DNA from: Lyngbya sp. HA4199-MV5
GTDB lineage: Bacteria; Cyanobacteriota; Cyanobacteriia; Leptolyngbyales; Leptolyngbyaceae
Reading direction: 5' to 3'
Assembly (NCBI GenBank): GCA_019359375.1
Contig: JAHHHL010000049.1
Coordinates: forward strand, 1 to 45,593
DNA length: 45,593 nt
Position 1 is the first letter of the stretch. Every line of letters starts with the position of its first letter. Below, one piece after another: positions 35,807 through 44,903 of this stretch. The position numbers and the translations under genes are program-made. The notes under the pieces were generated by a model. It searched no databases. It saw only the letters and a list, made by a program, of their open reading frames with translations, and was not told the DNA's origin.

Positions 35807-38521
35807 GTGACTGTTTCCCCTTTAGCGTCAGGGCTAGACCTGAAGACTCTCTTTCCCTTCGAGTTGGATGGGTTTCAACAGCAAGCGATCGCAGCTTTAG
35901 AAGCGGGTCGATCGGTCGTTGTGTGTGCCCCTACAGGTTCAGGTAAAACGCTCATTGGGGAATATGCCATCTATAGGGCGCTCAAGCGTGGCAAACGGGT
36001 GTTTTACACCACCCCCCTCAAAGCGTTATCAAACCAGAAACTGCGCGACTTTCGAGCACTCTTTGGCAACGATCAGGTGGGTCTGCTCACAGGGGATATA
36101 TCAGTCAATCGAGATGCACCCATTCTGGTGATGACCACCGAAATCTTTCGTAACATGCTCTACGGTACGCCGATCGGCGAAGTCGGCACGTCGCTTACGG
36201 GCGTTGAAGCGGTGGTACTGGATGAATGCCACTATATGAACGATCGTCAACGTGGCACCGTTTGGGAAGAATCGATCATCTACTGTCCACCCGAAATCCA
36301 GCTTGTGGCGCTCTCTGCCACCGTTGCCAACAGCGATCAGCTCACAGATTGGATTCATCAAGTCCACGGACCGACTGACCTGATTTACTCCGATTTTCGC
36401 CCCGTCCCCTTAGAGTTTCACTTCTGCAACCCCAAAGGACTGTTCCCCTTACTCGACGACAGCCAAAAACGGATCAATCCTCGGCTCAAGCTCAAAGGTG
36501 GTAAAGGTGCTCCAGGCGGCAACAAGCGAGGACCACGCCAGGAAAGCCCCAATCTAGCCTTCGTGCTGAGCCAGTTGCGGCAGAAGGATATGCTGCCCGC
36601 CATCTACTTCATTTTTAGTCGGCGAGGTTGTGACCAGGCAGTCGCCACCGTAAGCGATGCCTCACTATCGATGGTCAACGAAGCCGAAGCCGCTCAACTG
36701 CGCGCCCAGGTGGATGCATTTCTGGCGCAAAACCCAGAAGCGGGACGGGCAGGACAGATCGAACCGTTGTACCAAGGGATTGCCGCACATCACGCGGGCA
36801 TTTTACCTGCCTGGAAGGGGCTGGTCGAAGAACTCTTTCAGCAGGGTCTGATCAAGGTGGTGTTTGCCACTGAAACGCTGGCAGCCGGAATTAATATGCC
36901 TGCCCGCACAACGGTGATTTCGAGCCTGTCGAAGCGGACAGATCTGGGGCATCGCTTGCTGAACGCCTCGGAATTTTTGCAGATGGCAGGACGGGCAGGA
37001 CGGCGCGGGATGGATAGTCAGGGGCATGTAGTGACGGTACAAACACCCTTTGAAGGCGCACGAGAAGCGGCGTATCTAACCACTGTCGGGGCCGATCCAC
37101 TGGTGAGCCAGTTTACGCCCAGCTATGGCATGGTGCTGAACCTGCTGCAAACCCATACGCTAGAAGAAGCGAAAGAGCTGGTGGAACGCAGCTTTGGGCA
37201 GTACCTCTCGACGCTGTACCTACGTCCCCAGCAAGAGGCGATCGCCCATCTCGAAGCCGAACTTGCCCAACTGCGAGCGCAACTGGGCGGCGTAGACTGG
37301 AATCTGCTGGCACAGTATGAAAAGCTGCAAGAGCGACTAAAGGAAGAACGTCGTTTGCTCAAAATTCTGCAAGACCAGGCAGCGGAAGTGCAGGCGAGTG
37401 ATCTGCCTGTCGCTTTGTCGTTTGCGATCGCGGGTACCGTCCTCAGCCTCAAAGGTGCCAATGTTCCCGTCGCCCAGCCTTTACCCGCTGCCCTGGTGAT
37501 GAAGATTCCCGGTGCAGGGCAGTTTCCCTACCTGATTTGCGTTGGGCAAGACAACCGCTGGTATGTGGTGACGGTTAAAGATGTCGTGGGTCTGCGGGGC
37601 GAAATTCCCCGGCTCAGCGGGGTGGATCATCTCACGCCTCCACCCGAAATGCCGCTCAAGCCAGGGCAGATGAAGTCAGGAGATGAAATGACAGCGGCGA
37701 TCGCCCGTCAAATTCCTGCTGTGCCATCCCCGATCGACGAAGCACCCGAAGTGTATGAGCAGCTTCAGCGGATGGAAGGCGTACAGCAGCAGCTTGAAGC
37801 CCATCCCGTCAACCGCTGGGGCAATCGCACCACCATTCTCAAGCGCCAAAGACGCATCACAGCCGTGCAGATTGAGCTTGCCGATCGTCAGGCAAAGCTC
37901 GATCGAGAGTCACAGTGGCGCTGGGATGTTTTTCTCAGCCTAATCGAAACCCTACAACATTTTGATAGTCTCGAAGGCTTGCTACCCACTCCGTTAGGGC
38001 AAGCAACTGCTGCAATTCGAGGTGACAACGAATTGTGGCTCGGCTTGGCACTGATGTCTGGAGAACTCGACCATCTCGATCCACACCATCTGGCAACCGC
38101 CTGCGCCGCTCTTGTCACTGAAGTTTCGCGACCCGATAGCTGGACGCACTACGACCTTTCTGGTGAAGTAGAAGAAGCGCTTGGAGGATTGCGGGGCATT
38201 CGTCGCCTCTTGTTTCAGATCCAGCGAAAGCAACAGCATAAGTTGAAAGAGAAACATCCGAATCAAGTCTTTGAAATGCCACCTGTATGGCTAGAGTATG
38301 AGATGGTTAGTCTCGTAGAGCAGTGGGCGTTGGGCATTGAATGGGCAGAACTTTGTAGCAACACCAGCTTGGATGAAGGTGACGTGGTGCGTATTCTCCG
38401 CCGCACGCTCGATTTTCTCTCGCAAATTCCGCATGTGCCCCATGCGTCAAACGAGCTGAAAACTACGGCAAACCAAGCTATTCGATTGATCGATCGCTTC
38501 CCGGTAAAAGAGGGTGTGTAG
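35807..38521 (+). CDS. Ski2-like DEAD/DEAH-box RNA helicase
   Basis: This 904-residue superfamily-2 helicase is probably involved in RNA turnover or maturation. Motif I APTGSGKT is near residue 41-48, motif II DECH in 'VVLDECHYMND', motif III 'LSATVANSDQL', and the C-terminal motifs 'FATETLAAGINMPA' and 'QMAGRAGRRGMD' are typical of the Ski2/Mtr4 branch. The second half has a long helical region ('LEAELAQLRAQL') and the DSHCT-like C-terminal domain. The GTG at 35807 is chosen because AGGA sits 9 nt upstream; a TTG at 35801 is the alternative. The stop is followed within 2 bp by a mobile element. Confidence 0.93.
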   Translation: MTVSPLASGLDLKTLFPFELDGFQQQAIAALEAGRSVVVCAPTGSGKTLIGEYAIYRALKRGKRVFYTTPLKALSNQKLRDFRALFGNDQVGLLTGDISVNRDAPILVMTTEIFRNMLYGTPIGEVGTSLTGVEAVVLDECHYMNDRQRGTVWEESIIYCPPEIQLVALSATVANSDQLTDWIHQVHGPTDLIYSDFRPVPLEFHFCNPKGLFPLLDDSQKRINPRLKLKGGKGAPGGNKRGPRQESPNLAFVLSQLRQKDMLPAIYFIFSRRGCDQAVATVSDASLSMVNEAEAAQLRAQVDAFLAQNPEAGRAGQIEPLYQGIAAHHAGILPAWKGLVEELFQQGLIKVVFATETLAAGINMPARTTVISSLSKRTDLGHRLLNASEFLQMAGRAGRRGMDSQGHVVTVQTPFEGAREAAYLTTVGADPLVSQFTPSYGMVLNLLQTHTLEEAKELVERSFGQYLSTLYLRPQQEAIAHLEAELAQLRAQLGGVDWNLLAQYEKLQERLKEERRLLKILQDQAAEVQASDLPVALSFAIAGTVLSLKGANVPVAQPLPAALVMKIPGAGQFPYLICVGQDNRWYVVTVKDVVGLRGEIPRLSGVDHLTPPPEMPLKPGQMKSGDEMTAAIARQIPAVPSPIDEAPEVYEQLQRMEGVQQQLEAHPVNRWGNRTTILKRQRRITAVQIELADRQAKLDRESQWRWDVFLSLIETLQHFDSLEGLLPTPLGQATAAIRGDNELWLGLALMSGELDHLDPHHLATACAALVTEVSRPDSWTHYDLSGEVEEALGGLRGIRRLLFQIQRKQQHKLKEKHPNQVFEMPPVWLEYEMVSLVEQWALGIEWAELCSNTSLDEGDVVRILRRTLDFLSQIPHVPHASNELKTTANQAIRLIDRFPVKEGV

Positions 38522-38522
38522 T

Positions 38523-38654
38523 CTAGGGTCTGTCATCAATTACGACTACATGTTACTTGCAGCAAGGGTTTCAGCCCCTAGCCTCGTGCGTTGGGGCGGG
38601 CACGATCATGCTGAGACCGCAAGGTTTTGGAGCTGAATTGATGACGTGTCCTAG
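38523..38654. mobile_element. CTAG-bounded 132-bp element, copy C
   Basis: It runs from CTAG at 38523-38526 to CTAG at 38651-38654 in the same orientation as copy A. It fills almost the whole 138-bp gap between the convergent helicase and GGDEF stops. The conserved parts are tgtcatcaatta, ttgcagcaagggttt, cagcccctagcct and gcaaggttttggag. Confidence 0.88.
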
Positions 38655-38659
38655 AATGG

Positions 38660-39658
38660 CTAATCCTCTTCTAAGCCACCAATCACCCGGTTTCGTCCAG
38701 CAGCTTTAGCCTTCAAAAGATTCTGGTCAGCACGTTGCAGCAGGCTGGCTCCCTTCGGATCGTCGCTGTCGTTCAGGGAAGCTGCTCCTGCGCTGATGGT
38801 CATGTCGAGATTAAGGGCTTCGTCGATCGCAAACGTTTGGTCGCTGATCAGACGACAGAGACGGCGACCGACTAGCAAAGCTTCTGGCTCATCGGTATTG
38901 CTCAGCAGAATGACAAATTCTTCGCCCCCATAACGAAATAGAGTGTCTCGAAAGCGGAGATTGTGCCGCAGCCGACCAGCAATCAGTTGGAGTGCCCGAT
39001 CGCCAATGGGGTGTCCGTAGGTATCGTTGATGTTTTTGAAGTAATCAACATCCAGCATCAACACGCTCATTTGCTCCGAGCGCGAACGGGAATTTTGCAC
39101 CTGGCGAGGCAGTTCCCAGTCAAGGGCACGACGGTTATTGAGTTCCGTGAGTGGGTCTGACAGCGCGATCGCCGATAGAATATCGTTCGTCCGCATGAGT
39201 TCACGGTGATTCTTGACAGTCCGTAGTCCAGAGGCAATTTGCGCACTCAGCAGACGGTCTTGCTGCATCACCACATCCAGATCGAGCGCTTCACCTTTGG
39301 CATCCTGCTTGGGAAACCACAGATAAGCATCAGCACCGCTCTCTAGCGAATCGGCTCGGCTCTCCATTTCCCAAAAGCGATCGCGCCACACCTCTCCCAA
39401 GGCATGGGTGGGATAGTCCAACAGCAAGCAATAGATCCAGGCAAGACGCGTTTGCTCTTTAATTTGGCGGCAGAGTTCTAGGCTACCCGGTTGATTCCCT
39501 TGAAGGATGACCAGATCTGGCTGCTGTGCCTGAACCAGCGGCATGGCTTCGCTCGGATTCGTTGCCACTTCCACAGTGCAACTCACCAAGTTACGGATAC
39601 GAACCAGAAGTGTTGCTAGAAAGTCATCACCTCCGACTAACAGAATCGAAGCGTCCAT
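38660..39658 (-). CDS. GGDEF-domain diguanylate cyclase with a receiver-like N-terminus
   Basis: This 332-residue protein probably makes cyclic-di-GMP. The C-terminal GGDEF domain (about 160-325) has the intact active site GGEEF in 'FRYGGEEFVILL' and the inhibitory I-site RFRD five residues before it. The N-terminal 130 residues look like a receiver domain, but the usual phosphoacceptor Asp position reads Q in 'LVILQGNQPG', so it is likely a pseudo-receiver. No kinase or EAL gene is adjacent. The gene is monocistronic and has an inverted repeat about 120 bp upstream. Confidence 0.93.
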   Translation of the reverse strand: MDASILLVGGDDFLATLLVRIRNLVSCTVEVATNPSEAMPLVQAQQPDLVILQGNQPGSLELCRQIKEQTRLAWIYCLLLDYPTHALGEVWRDRFWEMESRADSLESGADAYLWFPKQDAKGEALDLDVVMQQDRLLSAQIASGLRTVKNHRELMRTNDILSAIALSDPLTELNNRRALDWELPRQVQNSRSRSEQMSVLMLDVDYFKNINDTYGHPIGDRALQLIAGRLRHNLRFRDTLFRYGGEEFVILLSNTDEPEALLVGRRLCRLISDQTFAIDEALNLDMTISAGAASLNDSDDPKGASLLQRADQNLLKAKAAGRNRVIGGLEED

Positions 39659-40120
39659 TGGCGTTTCAGCAGCCTAGTTTAAGAGTCAGGTTCATCACTT
39701 TACCAAGGTACTGGGATTTCTACTGCCGGGAGTATGCATCGTAGACCATTTAGCAAGAGGACGCGAAACCTGGAATGATTTAAGTATCGATTTATACTTA
39801 AAAGAAGAAACATACCGGGATTGAACGTTTCCGCAAGCCTTGCTCCAAGAAACGGTTGAACGCTAGTAGTCTGTATGAACTAGCTTTCCCAGCCAGCTAT
39901 CCGCAAACTTTAGCAGGATATGGCAGCCATTCCTTAGCGATCGTGCTGGCATTCTGAACCAAACAACCAATACAATCACACGAACATCAGCATTTTCTTT
40001 GAGTATGCCCAGTTTCCCGCTGAGCCAGTCTGTTTTTTAACCCTTTCCGCTATCTTGCTAAAAATTCAGCATCCCATAACACTTTAGTCAGGTGGTGAGC
40101 ACCGCAGTGTTGAGACAATA
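39659..40120. other. Gene-free spacer with a 9-bp inverted repeat
   Basis: The 462 bp hold no gene that I see. TTTAAGTAT (39779-39787) and ATACTTAAA (39794-39802) form an inverted repeat around cgattt, about 120 bp upstream of the GGDEF gene. It could be an operator. The rest is unremarkable. Confidence 0.5.
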
Positions 40121-40576
40121 TCAGTACTGCTGCATTTGGGCATTGCGCTCCATGAAGTCCAGCAAAATGCGCTGGTGGGGCTTGCCGAGCGGACGGATCT
40201 GGTTAGCCCGGTGTGAGAAGCGATCGCCGCGCCTAATCTCTTCAGCCGTCGCCAGTGCCATATCCCAGCCTTCCTTCAGCACAAGCTGGCTGAGATCAAC
40301 ATCCAACACCCCTTGATAGACACAGCGAACTACCTGCACATCTTCATAAAAGCCAAACGGCGTAAGGATGGGTGGTGCGTAACTAATCTCCTCTACTAAT
40401 TCCCGCCGGATTGCCTCATCAGGATGCTCACCAGGCTCCAAATGACCGCCAAACAGTGCCCAATGACCAGGGTAGAGAATGCCAGGGATATCGTCACGGA
40501 GTTGGAGTAAGAAACGATCGTTTTGATGCAAGATGGCGATCGCAACCTGACGGCGAGAATCCTGACGTATATCCAA
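40121..40576 (-). CDS. NUDIX hydrolase
   Basis: This 151-residue pyrophosphohydrolase carries a complete Nudix box at about 44-66: GHLEPGEHPDEAIRRELVEE, with the metal-binding REL-EE glutamates. The flanking 'WALFGG' and 'FLLQLRDDI' strands are typical. The substrate (nucleotide, sugar nucleotide or capped RNA) cannot be predicted. It is alone on its strand. Confidence 0.92.
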   Translation of the reverse strand: MDIRQDSRRQVAIAILHQNDRFLLQLRDDIPGILYPGHWALFGGHLEPGEHPDEAIRRELVEEISYAPPILTPFGFYEDVQVVRCVYQGVLDVDLSQLVLKEGWDMALATAEEIRRGDRFSHRANQIRPLGKPHQRILLDFMERNAQMQQY

Positions 40577-40725
40577 GCGCTCTATCCTCCCTCTTGCAGC
40601 GGTTCTTCGTTGAGTAAACCACAGTCTTGTCGAGACGGGTTTGGGGTTCAGGGTATCGGGTGTGATGAGTGCAAATGAAAATGGCTGTAAGCTTTCACAG
40701 ACATTTTACGATCGTCAGCAGGCGG

Positions 40726-41214
40726 TTAGCTCTCAGCGTTAGATGTGCCACGATCGCTCTTGACGGCGGACGTGTGCTGAAGCTGCCGCTGTTGCTCAAG
40801 ATAAACGGAACCCTGTTCTTTGCCGTTGAGTGGAATGCTCTGATAAAGCAGTTTACCCTCCACCACGACACCATCCCCCGGATTTGGGATCGCGTCTGTG
40901 GCGATGACCCAGATGCTTCCAGTTGCGTCGCTGAGTTCATAGGCAGTTTTGCCCAGAAGCGGCACCCGTTGACCCACCTGCCCTTTGATTTGCACGATCG
41001 CGTTGACATTGGGCGCTTGTTTGAGTGACTCGATCGTACTGGTGGCGATCGCAAACCCAACGGGTTGAATGCCGCTACTGCCTTGTGACCCATCAAACGA
41101 ACCACAACCCGTCACACACCACAGCAGCAGGATGGCAATTGTCCATGACTTGCGAGCCGTAAATTTGCGAGCCTTCCTTTGAGTGTTTGAGAACTGAGTG
41201 TTTGAGAACCACAT
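40726..41214 (-). CDS. OB-fold-like lipoprotein
   Basis: This 162-residue exported protein has a signal peptide of about 38 residues ending in the lipobox V-T-G-C, giving a lipid-modified cysteine. The mature part has five-strand OB-fold character ('VNAIVQIKGQVGQRVPLL', 'AYELSDATGSIWVIATDAI', 'GDGVVVEGKLLYQS'). A Gln/Ser-rich tail follows. It is probably an outer-membrane or periplasmic lipoprotein of the small bacterial OB-fold type. The role is unknown. It is divergent from folD. Confidence 0.82.
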   Translation of the reverse strand: MWFSNTQFSNTQRKARKFTARKSWTIAILLLWCVTGCGSFDGSQGSSGIQPVGFAIATSTIESLKQAPNVNAIVQIKGQVGQRVPLLGKTAYELSDATGSIWVIATDAIPNPGDGVVVEGKLLYQSIPLNGKEQGSVYLEQQRQLQHTSAVKSDRGTSNAES

Positions 41215-41283
41215 CGCACGTCTATCCTTGGGGCATCAGCGAAAAGGGGCACTGGATCTGCGAAACTGGTAGACAACCTAACG

Positions 41284-41297
41284 CTGTGTTAACACAG
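41284..41297. promoter_or_regulatory. 14-bp perfect palindrome upstream of folD
   Basis: CTGTGTTAACACAG is an exact palindrome in the 136-bp divergent spacer between the lipoprotein gene and folD. This is the size and symmetry of an operator for a dimeric regulator. Confidence 0.45.
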
Positions 41298-41321
41298 ACT
41301 TTGGTGTTTGACCATGTGTGC

Positions 41322-41337
41322 GGCAGCGATCGCTGCC
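41322..41337. promoter_or_regulatory. 16-bp HIP1-centred palindrome just before folD
   Basis: GGCAGCGATCGCTGCC is an exact palindrome 13 bp before the folD ATG. The HIP1 core GCGATCGC is extended by four matched pairs on each side, so the mRNA can form a strong hairpin next to the ribosome binding region. Confidence 0.45.
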
Positions 41338-41350
41338 TTGATCTTGCCCC

Positions 41351-42217
41351 ATGTCTTCTACTGCTCAACTGCTTGACGGCAAAGCCCTCGCCAATGCCAT
41401 TCAAACCGACCTGACGCAGCAAGTGCAAGACTTGCAGGCTCGTAAAGGTCGTGCGCCCGGTTTAGCCGTGTTGATGGTGGGAGATAACCCTGCTAGTGCG
41501 GCATACGTTCGCAACAAAGAGCGTGCGTGCGCCAATGTAGGCATTGCGTCTTTTGGTCAGCATTTTCCAGCCACCGCGACCCAGGCTGAGTTAGAACAGG
41601 CGATCGCGGCGTTGAACAAGGACGATCGAGTCGATGGCATTCTCGTGCAGCTTCCGTTACCCGATCATCTAGATGCAGTCGCACTCTTGAACCAGATCGA
41701 TCCCGATAAAGATGCAGACGGGCTGCATCCCGTTAACCTGGGTCGGCTGGTGCGCGGAGAATCGGGACTGCGAAGCTGCACGCCTGCTGGGGTGATGCGG
41801 CTCCTTCAAGCCTATGACGTTGACCTTAAAGGGCAATACGCCGTTGTTATTGGTCGCAGTATTTTAGTGGGCAAACCCCAGGCGTTGATGCTACTCGAAG
41901 CGGATGCCACTGTTACGATCGCCCATTCCCGCACACCCGATCTCGGCGCGATCGCACGGACGGCTGATATCCTCATCGTGGCGGTGGGTCGTCCAGGGTT
42001 AATCACAGCGGCGATGGTAAAACCAGGCGCGATCGTCGTCGATGTGGGCATGAACCGCATTACCGATGCCAGCGGCAAAGCTCGTTTAGTGGGAGATGTT
42101 GACTTTGCCTCGGTGCAATCGATCGCAAAGCTGATTACACCTGTGCCTGGTGGCGTGGGTCCAATGACGGTTGCTATGCTGCTGCAAAATACGGTGCTGA
42201 GCTACATTGAGCGGTAA
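41351..42217 (+). CDS. folD: Bifunctional methylenetetrahydrofolate dehydrogenase/cyclohydrolase FolD
   Basis: FolD interconverts 5,10-methylene-, methenyl- and 10-formyl-tetrahydrofolate in one-carbon metabolism, with NADP. The 288-residue protein has the folate-site lysine in '[12 protein letters not shown]', the '[10 protein letters not shown]' and '[11 protein letters not shown]' blocks, the Rossmann segment '[11 protein letters not shown]', and the C-terminal '[16 protein letters not shown]'. Length is standard. It is followed by crtE and a divergent PAP2 gene, an order I believe is conserved in cyanobacteria. Confidence 0.97.
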   Translation: MSSTAQLLDGKALANAIQTDLTQQVQDLQARKGRAPGLAVLMVGDNPASAAYVRNKERACANVGIASFGQHFPATATQAELEQAIAALNKDDRVDGILVQLPLPDHLDAVALLNQIDPDKDADGLHPVNLGRLVRGESGLRSCTPAGVMRLLQAYDVDLKGQYAVVIGRSILVGKPQALMLLEADATVTIAHSRTPDLGAIARTADILIVAVGRPGLITAAMVKPGAIVVDVGMNRITDASGKARLVGDVDFASVQSIAKLITPVPGGVGPMTVAMLLQNTVLSYIER

Positions 42218-42466
42218 AGGCACCCTCGCCAAAGCCCCGGCAAGACCGCCAAGGCGCACATTTAACAACCGTCATTTGTTGCCCAAGTTGCCCCACAGGA
42301 ACGCAAAAGTCCCAAAACTCAATGTCTCATGAGTGCAGAAACCTCCGTAAAATGATTGAGGGGTTAAGAAGCGCCAAGAGCGTGGAAATCAAGAATGATT
42401 GAGGGATAGCGATCGGGCAACGCGATTGTGGTGTAACTGAAGTGAGCACGGGAGGAAAGTATCGCA

Positions 42467-43393
42467 ATGGTTTTATCAGACAAAATGCACATGTCCCAGA
42501 AGGAACTCCATTTTGATCTGGCAGCCTATCTACAAGAGCGGCAAACTCTTGTAGAAGCGGCGCTCGATCGTGCGCTCCCAGTCATTTATCCCGAAAAGAT
42601 TTATGATGCAATGCGCTATTCTCTGCTGGCAGGCGGCAAGCGGCTGCGTCCCATTCTTTGCTTAGCCACCTGTGAACTCATCGGCGGCACGATCGACATG
42701 GCGATGCCCACCGCCTGTGCCCTGGAAATGATCCACACCATGTCATTGATCCACGACGATCTGCCCGCAATGGATAATGACGACTATCGACGCGGCAAGC
42801 TGACCAACCACAAAGTGTACGGTGAAGACATCGCTATCCTGGCAGGTGATGGCTTGCTTGCCTACGCCTTTGAGCATGTGGCGATGGAAACGAAAAACGT
42901 CCCCCACGATCGCCTCTTGCGGATTGTTGCCATTTTGGGGCGGGCTGTTGGCGCGGCGGGTCTGGTTGGTGGGCAGGTCGTTGACCTTGAATCGGAAGGC
43001 AAGACAGACGTTTGCCTGGAGACACTCAACTTCATTCACAACCACAAAACAGCGGCATTGCTCGAAGCCTCCGTGACCTCAGGCAGCATTTTGGCAGGGG
43101 TTTCAGAGGCGGATTTGCAGCACCTCACGCGCTATGCCGAGCATATTGGTCTTGCCTTTCAAATTGTGGACGATATTCTAGACATTACCGCCACCCAAGA
43201 GCAACTGGGTAAAACGGCTGGCAAGGATCTACGGGCACAGAAAGCGACCTATCCCAGCATTTGGGGGTTGGAAGAGTCCAAAGCTCAGGCGCACACTCTG
43301 GTACAAAAGGCAAAAGCAGAACTGGCTGGTTTTGGCGATCGTGCCAGACCGTTAGTGGCGATCGCTGACTTCATCACGGCTCGTACCCACTAG
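42467..43393 (+). CDS. crtE: Geranylgeranyl diphosphate synthase (CrtE)
   Basis: This trans-prenyltransferase makes C20 geranylgeranyl diphosphate for carotenoids, chlorophyll phytyl tails and quinones. The first Asp-rich motif DDLPAMDND is at 97-105, the second in '[14 protein letters not shown]', with the GKT loop after it. Of 308 residues, the start at 42467 is supported by GGAGGAAAG at 42451-42459; an ATG at 42488 is less favoured. It supplies the substrate for CrtB encoded at 18 kb. Confidence 0.96.
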   Translation: MVLSDKMHMSQKELHFDLAAYLQERQTLVEAALDRALPVIYPEKIYDAMRYSLLAGGKRLRPILCLATCELIGGTIDMAMPTACALEMIHTMSLIHDDLPAMDNDDYRRGKLTNHKVYGEDIAILAGDGLLAYAFEHVAMETKNVPHDRLLRIVAILGRAVGAAGLVGGQVVDLESEGKTDVCLETLNFIHNHKTAALLEASVTSGSILAGVSEADLQHLTRYAEHIGLAFQIVDDILDITATQEQLGKTAGKDLRAQKATYPSIWGLEESKAQAHTLVQKAKAELAGFGDRARPLVAIADFITARTH

Positions 43394-43402
43394 ATAGAAA
43401 GG

Positions 43403-43470
43403 CTTAAGGCTTAAGGCTCAAGGATAAAAAAGTATCTTTAGCCTCTAGCCTTCAGACTTCATCCTTTGCT
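43403..43470. repeat. 'ggcttaaggctcaaggataa' short tandem repeat
   Basis: Degenerate units and their complements (cctctagccttcagacttcatcc) lie between crtE and the PAP2 gene and can fold back on themselves. They belong to the 'ccttcagcctttagcc' family. Confidence 0.6.
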
Positions 43471-43491
43471 TTCCCTCTCACCGCAAAACAC

Positions 43492-43947
43492 ATGCAGAAC
43501 GTTGGCGACATTATCCACAACCAGGTACTGCTGGTCGCGCTTATAGCGTGTCTGGTGGCTCAAGCCATGAAGCTTATTATTGAGTTTGGCACACATCACA
43601 AAGTCAATTTGCGGGTGCTGGTTGAAACGGGAGGGATGCCCAGTGCCCACTCAGCACTCGTCACAGCTCTGGCGGCAGGCGTGGGGCAAACCGCTGGCTG
43701 GGCAAGCTCTCAATTTGCGATCGCGATCATTTTTGCGGTGATTGTCATGTATGACGCAGCAGGCGTGCGGCAGGCAGCAGGCAAGCAAGCTCGTATTTTG
43801 AACCAGATTATTGATGAGTTCTTTCAGGAAGACCACCACTTCAACGAAGATCGCCTCAAAGAGCTGCTTGGGCACACCCCTGTACAGGTGATTGCTGGCT
43901 CGATCTTAGGAGTGCTGATTTCCTGGGTGGCGGAGCTTGCCTACTAG
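43492..43947 (+). CDS. Divergent PAP2 family protein (DUF212)
   Basis: This 151-residue integral membrane protein belongs to the acid phosphatase/vanadium haloperoxidase-related (divergent PAP2) family. 'ETGGMPSAHSALVTALAAGVG' contains the PSAH phosphatase-like motif, and 'MYDAAGVRQAAGKQARILN' is a family hallmark. Four hydrophobic segments are visible. Its position after crtE suggests dephosphorylation of a lipid or prenyl diphosphate, but this is inference. Confidence 0.92.
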   Translation: MQNVGDIIHNQVLLVALIACLVAQAMKLIIEFGTHHKVNLRVLVETGGMPSAHSALVTALAAGVGQTAGWASSQFAIAIIFAVIVMYDAAGVRQAAGKQARILNQIIDEFFQEDHHFNEDRLKELLGHTPVQVIAGSILGVLISWVAELAY

Positions 43948-43968
43948 AAAGTGTTGAGTTGAAGCAGT

Positions 43969-44093
43969 TGTTGGTTTTTAGTTGTTGGTTGTTAGAGAAG
44001 AAGGAAATAGGGCTAAGGGTGAAGCTTTGAGTTCTTGCTGCCCGCTAACTCCTGACTCCTTCTAACAACTAAAAACTAACAACTAACAACCAC
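43969..44093. repeat. Inverted 'ttgttggttttta' repeat between convergent genes
   Basis: The left part (43969-43996) and the right part (44062-44093) pair over about 20 bp with one mismatch, enclosing about 65 bp. It lies between the convergent PAP2 and DUF2993 stops and could act as a bidirectional stop structure. Confidence 0.6.
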
Positions 44094-44117
44094 CAAAAAC
44101 TCTCTCGCTTTCTAACT

Positions 44118-44903
44118 TCAACCATTACCAGGAAAATGCTCAATCTGGGCATAGCCGCTGAAGACCAGTTTCTTACCCTGCGTTTCTAAGCGGTTGATAC
44201 GCATGGTTACGCCGTCCAGATCAAAGCGATCGAGATCCACCATATTATCGAGAATCTCGGCAAACGCCATCGTGAGCACACGCGAAACGCCTCTAAGGTT
44301 TTCTGGCACCACGTCTTCGGTAAACTGCGGGTTCTGGAACGAGATGCGACGACGACGTTCGACCGCTAAGGACGCAATCAGGCTGATCGGTACAGAGCCG
44401 TTCGGAAGTTCGGTCTTCGCAAAGATCTTGATTTTGCTCTCAGGCAGAAGCTGTAGATTGACATCCGTAAACGAGACAGGCTCACCACCTGACAGATTAG
44501 TAAGTTCAGGTGTATCAATATTCAGCAGACGCTTTTTCACTAGCTCAGCCGTAAACGCCTGGTTAATGCCTTCTTCAGTCAACACAACCTGAGCGATCGC
44601 CTGTGTGGGCTGTCTCAGACGAATTTTGCCGCTCAGAACGGAACCAAAGTCGATCGAAACCGCATCGGTTTCAAACGACATATCTTCGACCCAAAAATCT
44701 TTACGAATGACCAAACGGCGACCATTCATCTTGAAATTGTCAATACTCCCTTGCAGCAGCTTGCTGGAAGGAGAGCAGCGGATTGCCACCTCAACTGACT
44801 CACTCTGAGAGAACAGATGACGGATCGATTGGCTGACAACCTTGTTGAGCATACGCTCGCCAAAGTCGGTGCCGGTAGGGGGTGCAGTGAAGCCACCAAT
44901 CAT
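44118..44903 (-). CDS. DUF2993 family protein (LmeA-like phospholipid-binding)
   Basis: This protein has about 261 residues from the ATG at 44903 (MIGGFTAPPTGTDFGERML), which fits the family start; a GTG at 44957 adds 18 residues. The N-terminal 'NKVVSQSIRHLFSQSESVEVAIRCSP' is a DUF2993 signature, followed by a repeated beta-rich fold. Relatives in Actinobacteria (LmeA) bind phospholipids in the periplasm. No clear signal peptide is seen here. A membrane-lipid-associated role is inferred from the family. Confidence 0.88.
   Translation of the reverse strand: MIGGFTAPPTGTDFGERMLNKVVSQSIRHLFSQSESVEVAIRCSPSSKLLQGSIDNFKMNGRRLVIRKDFWVEDMSFETDAVSIDFGSVLSGKIRLRQPTQAIAQVVLTEEGINQAFTAELVKKRLLNIDTPELTNLSGGEPVSFTDVNLQLLPESKIKIFAKTELPNGSVPISLIASLAVERRRRISFQNPQFTEDVVPENLRGVSRVLTMAFAEILDNMVDLDRFDLDGVTMRINRLETQGKKLVFSGYAQIEHFPGNG

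Noticed and set aside
41254-41300. Segment 'gcgaaactggtagacaacctaacgc' resembling the D-arm region of a leucine tRNA
   Set aside because: No acceptor stem, anticodon arm or T-arm can be completed around it.
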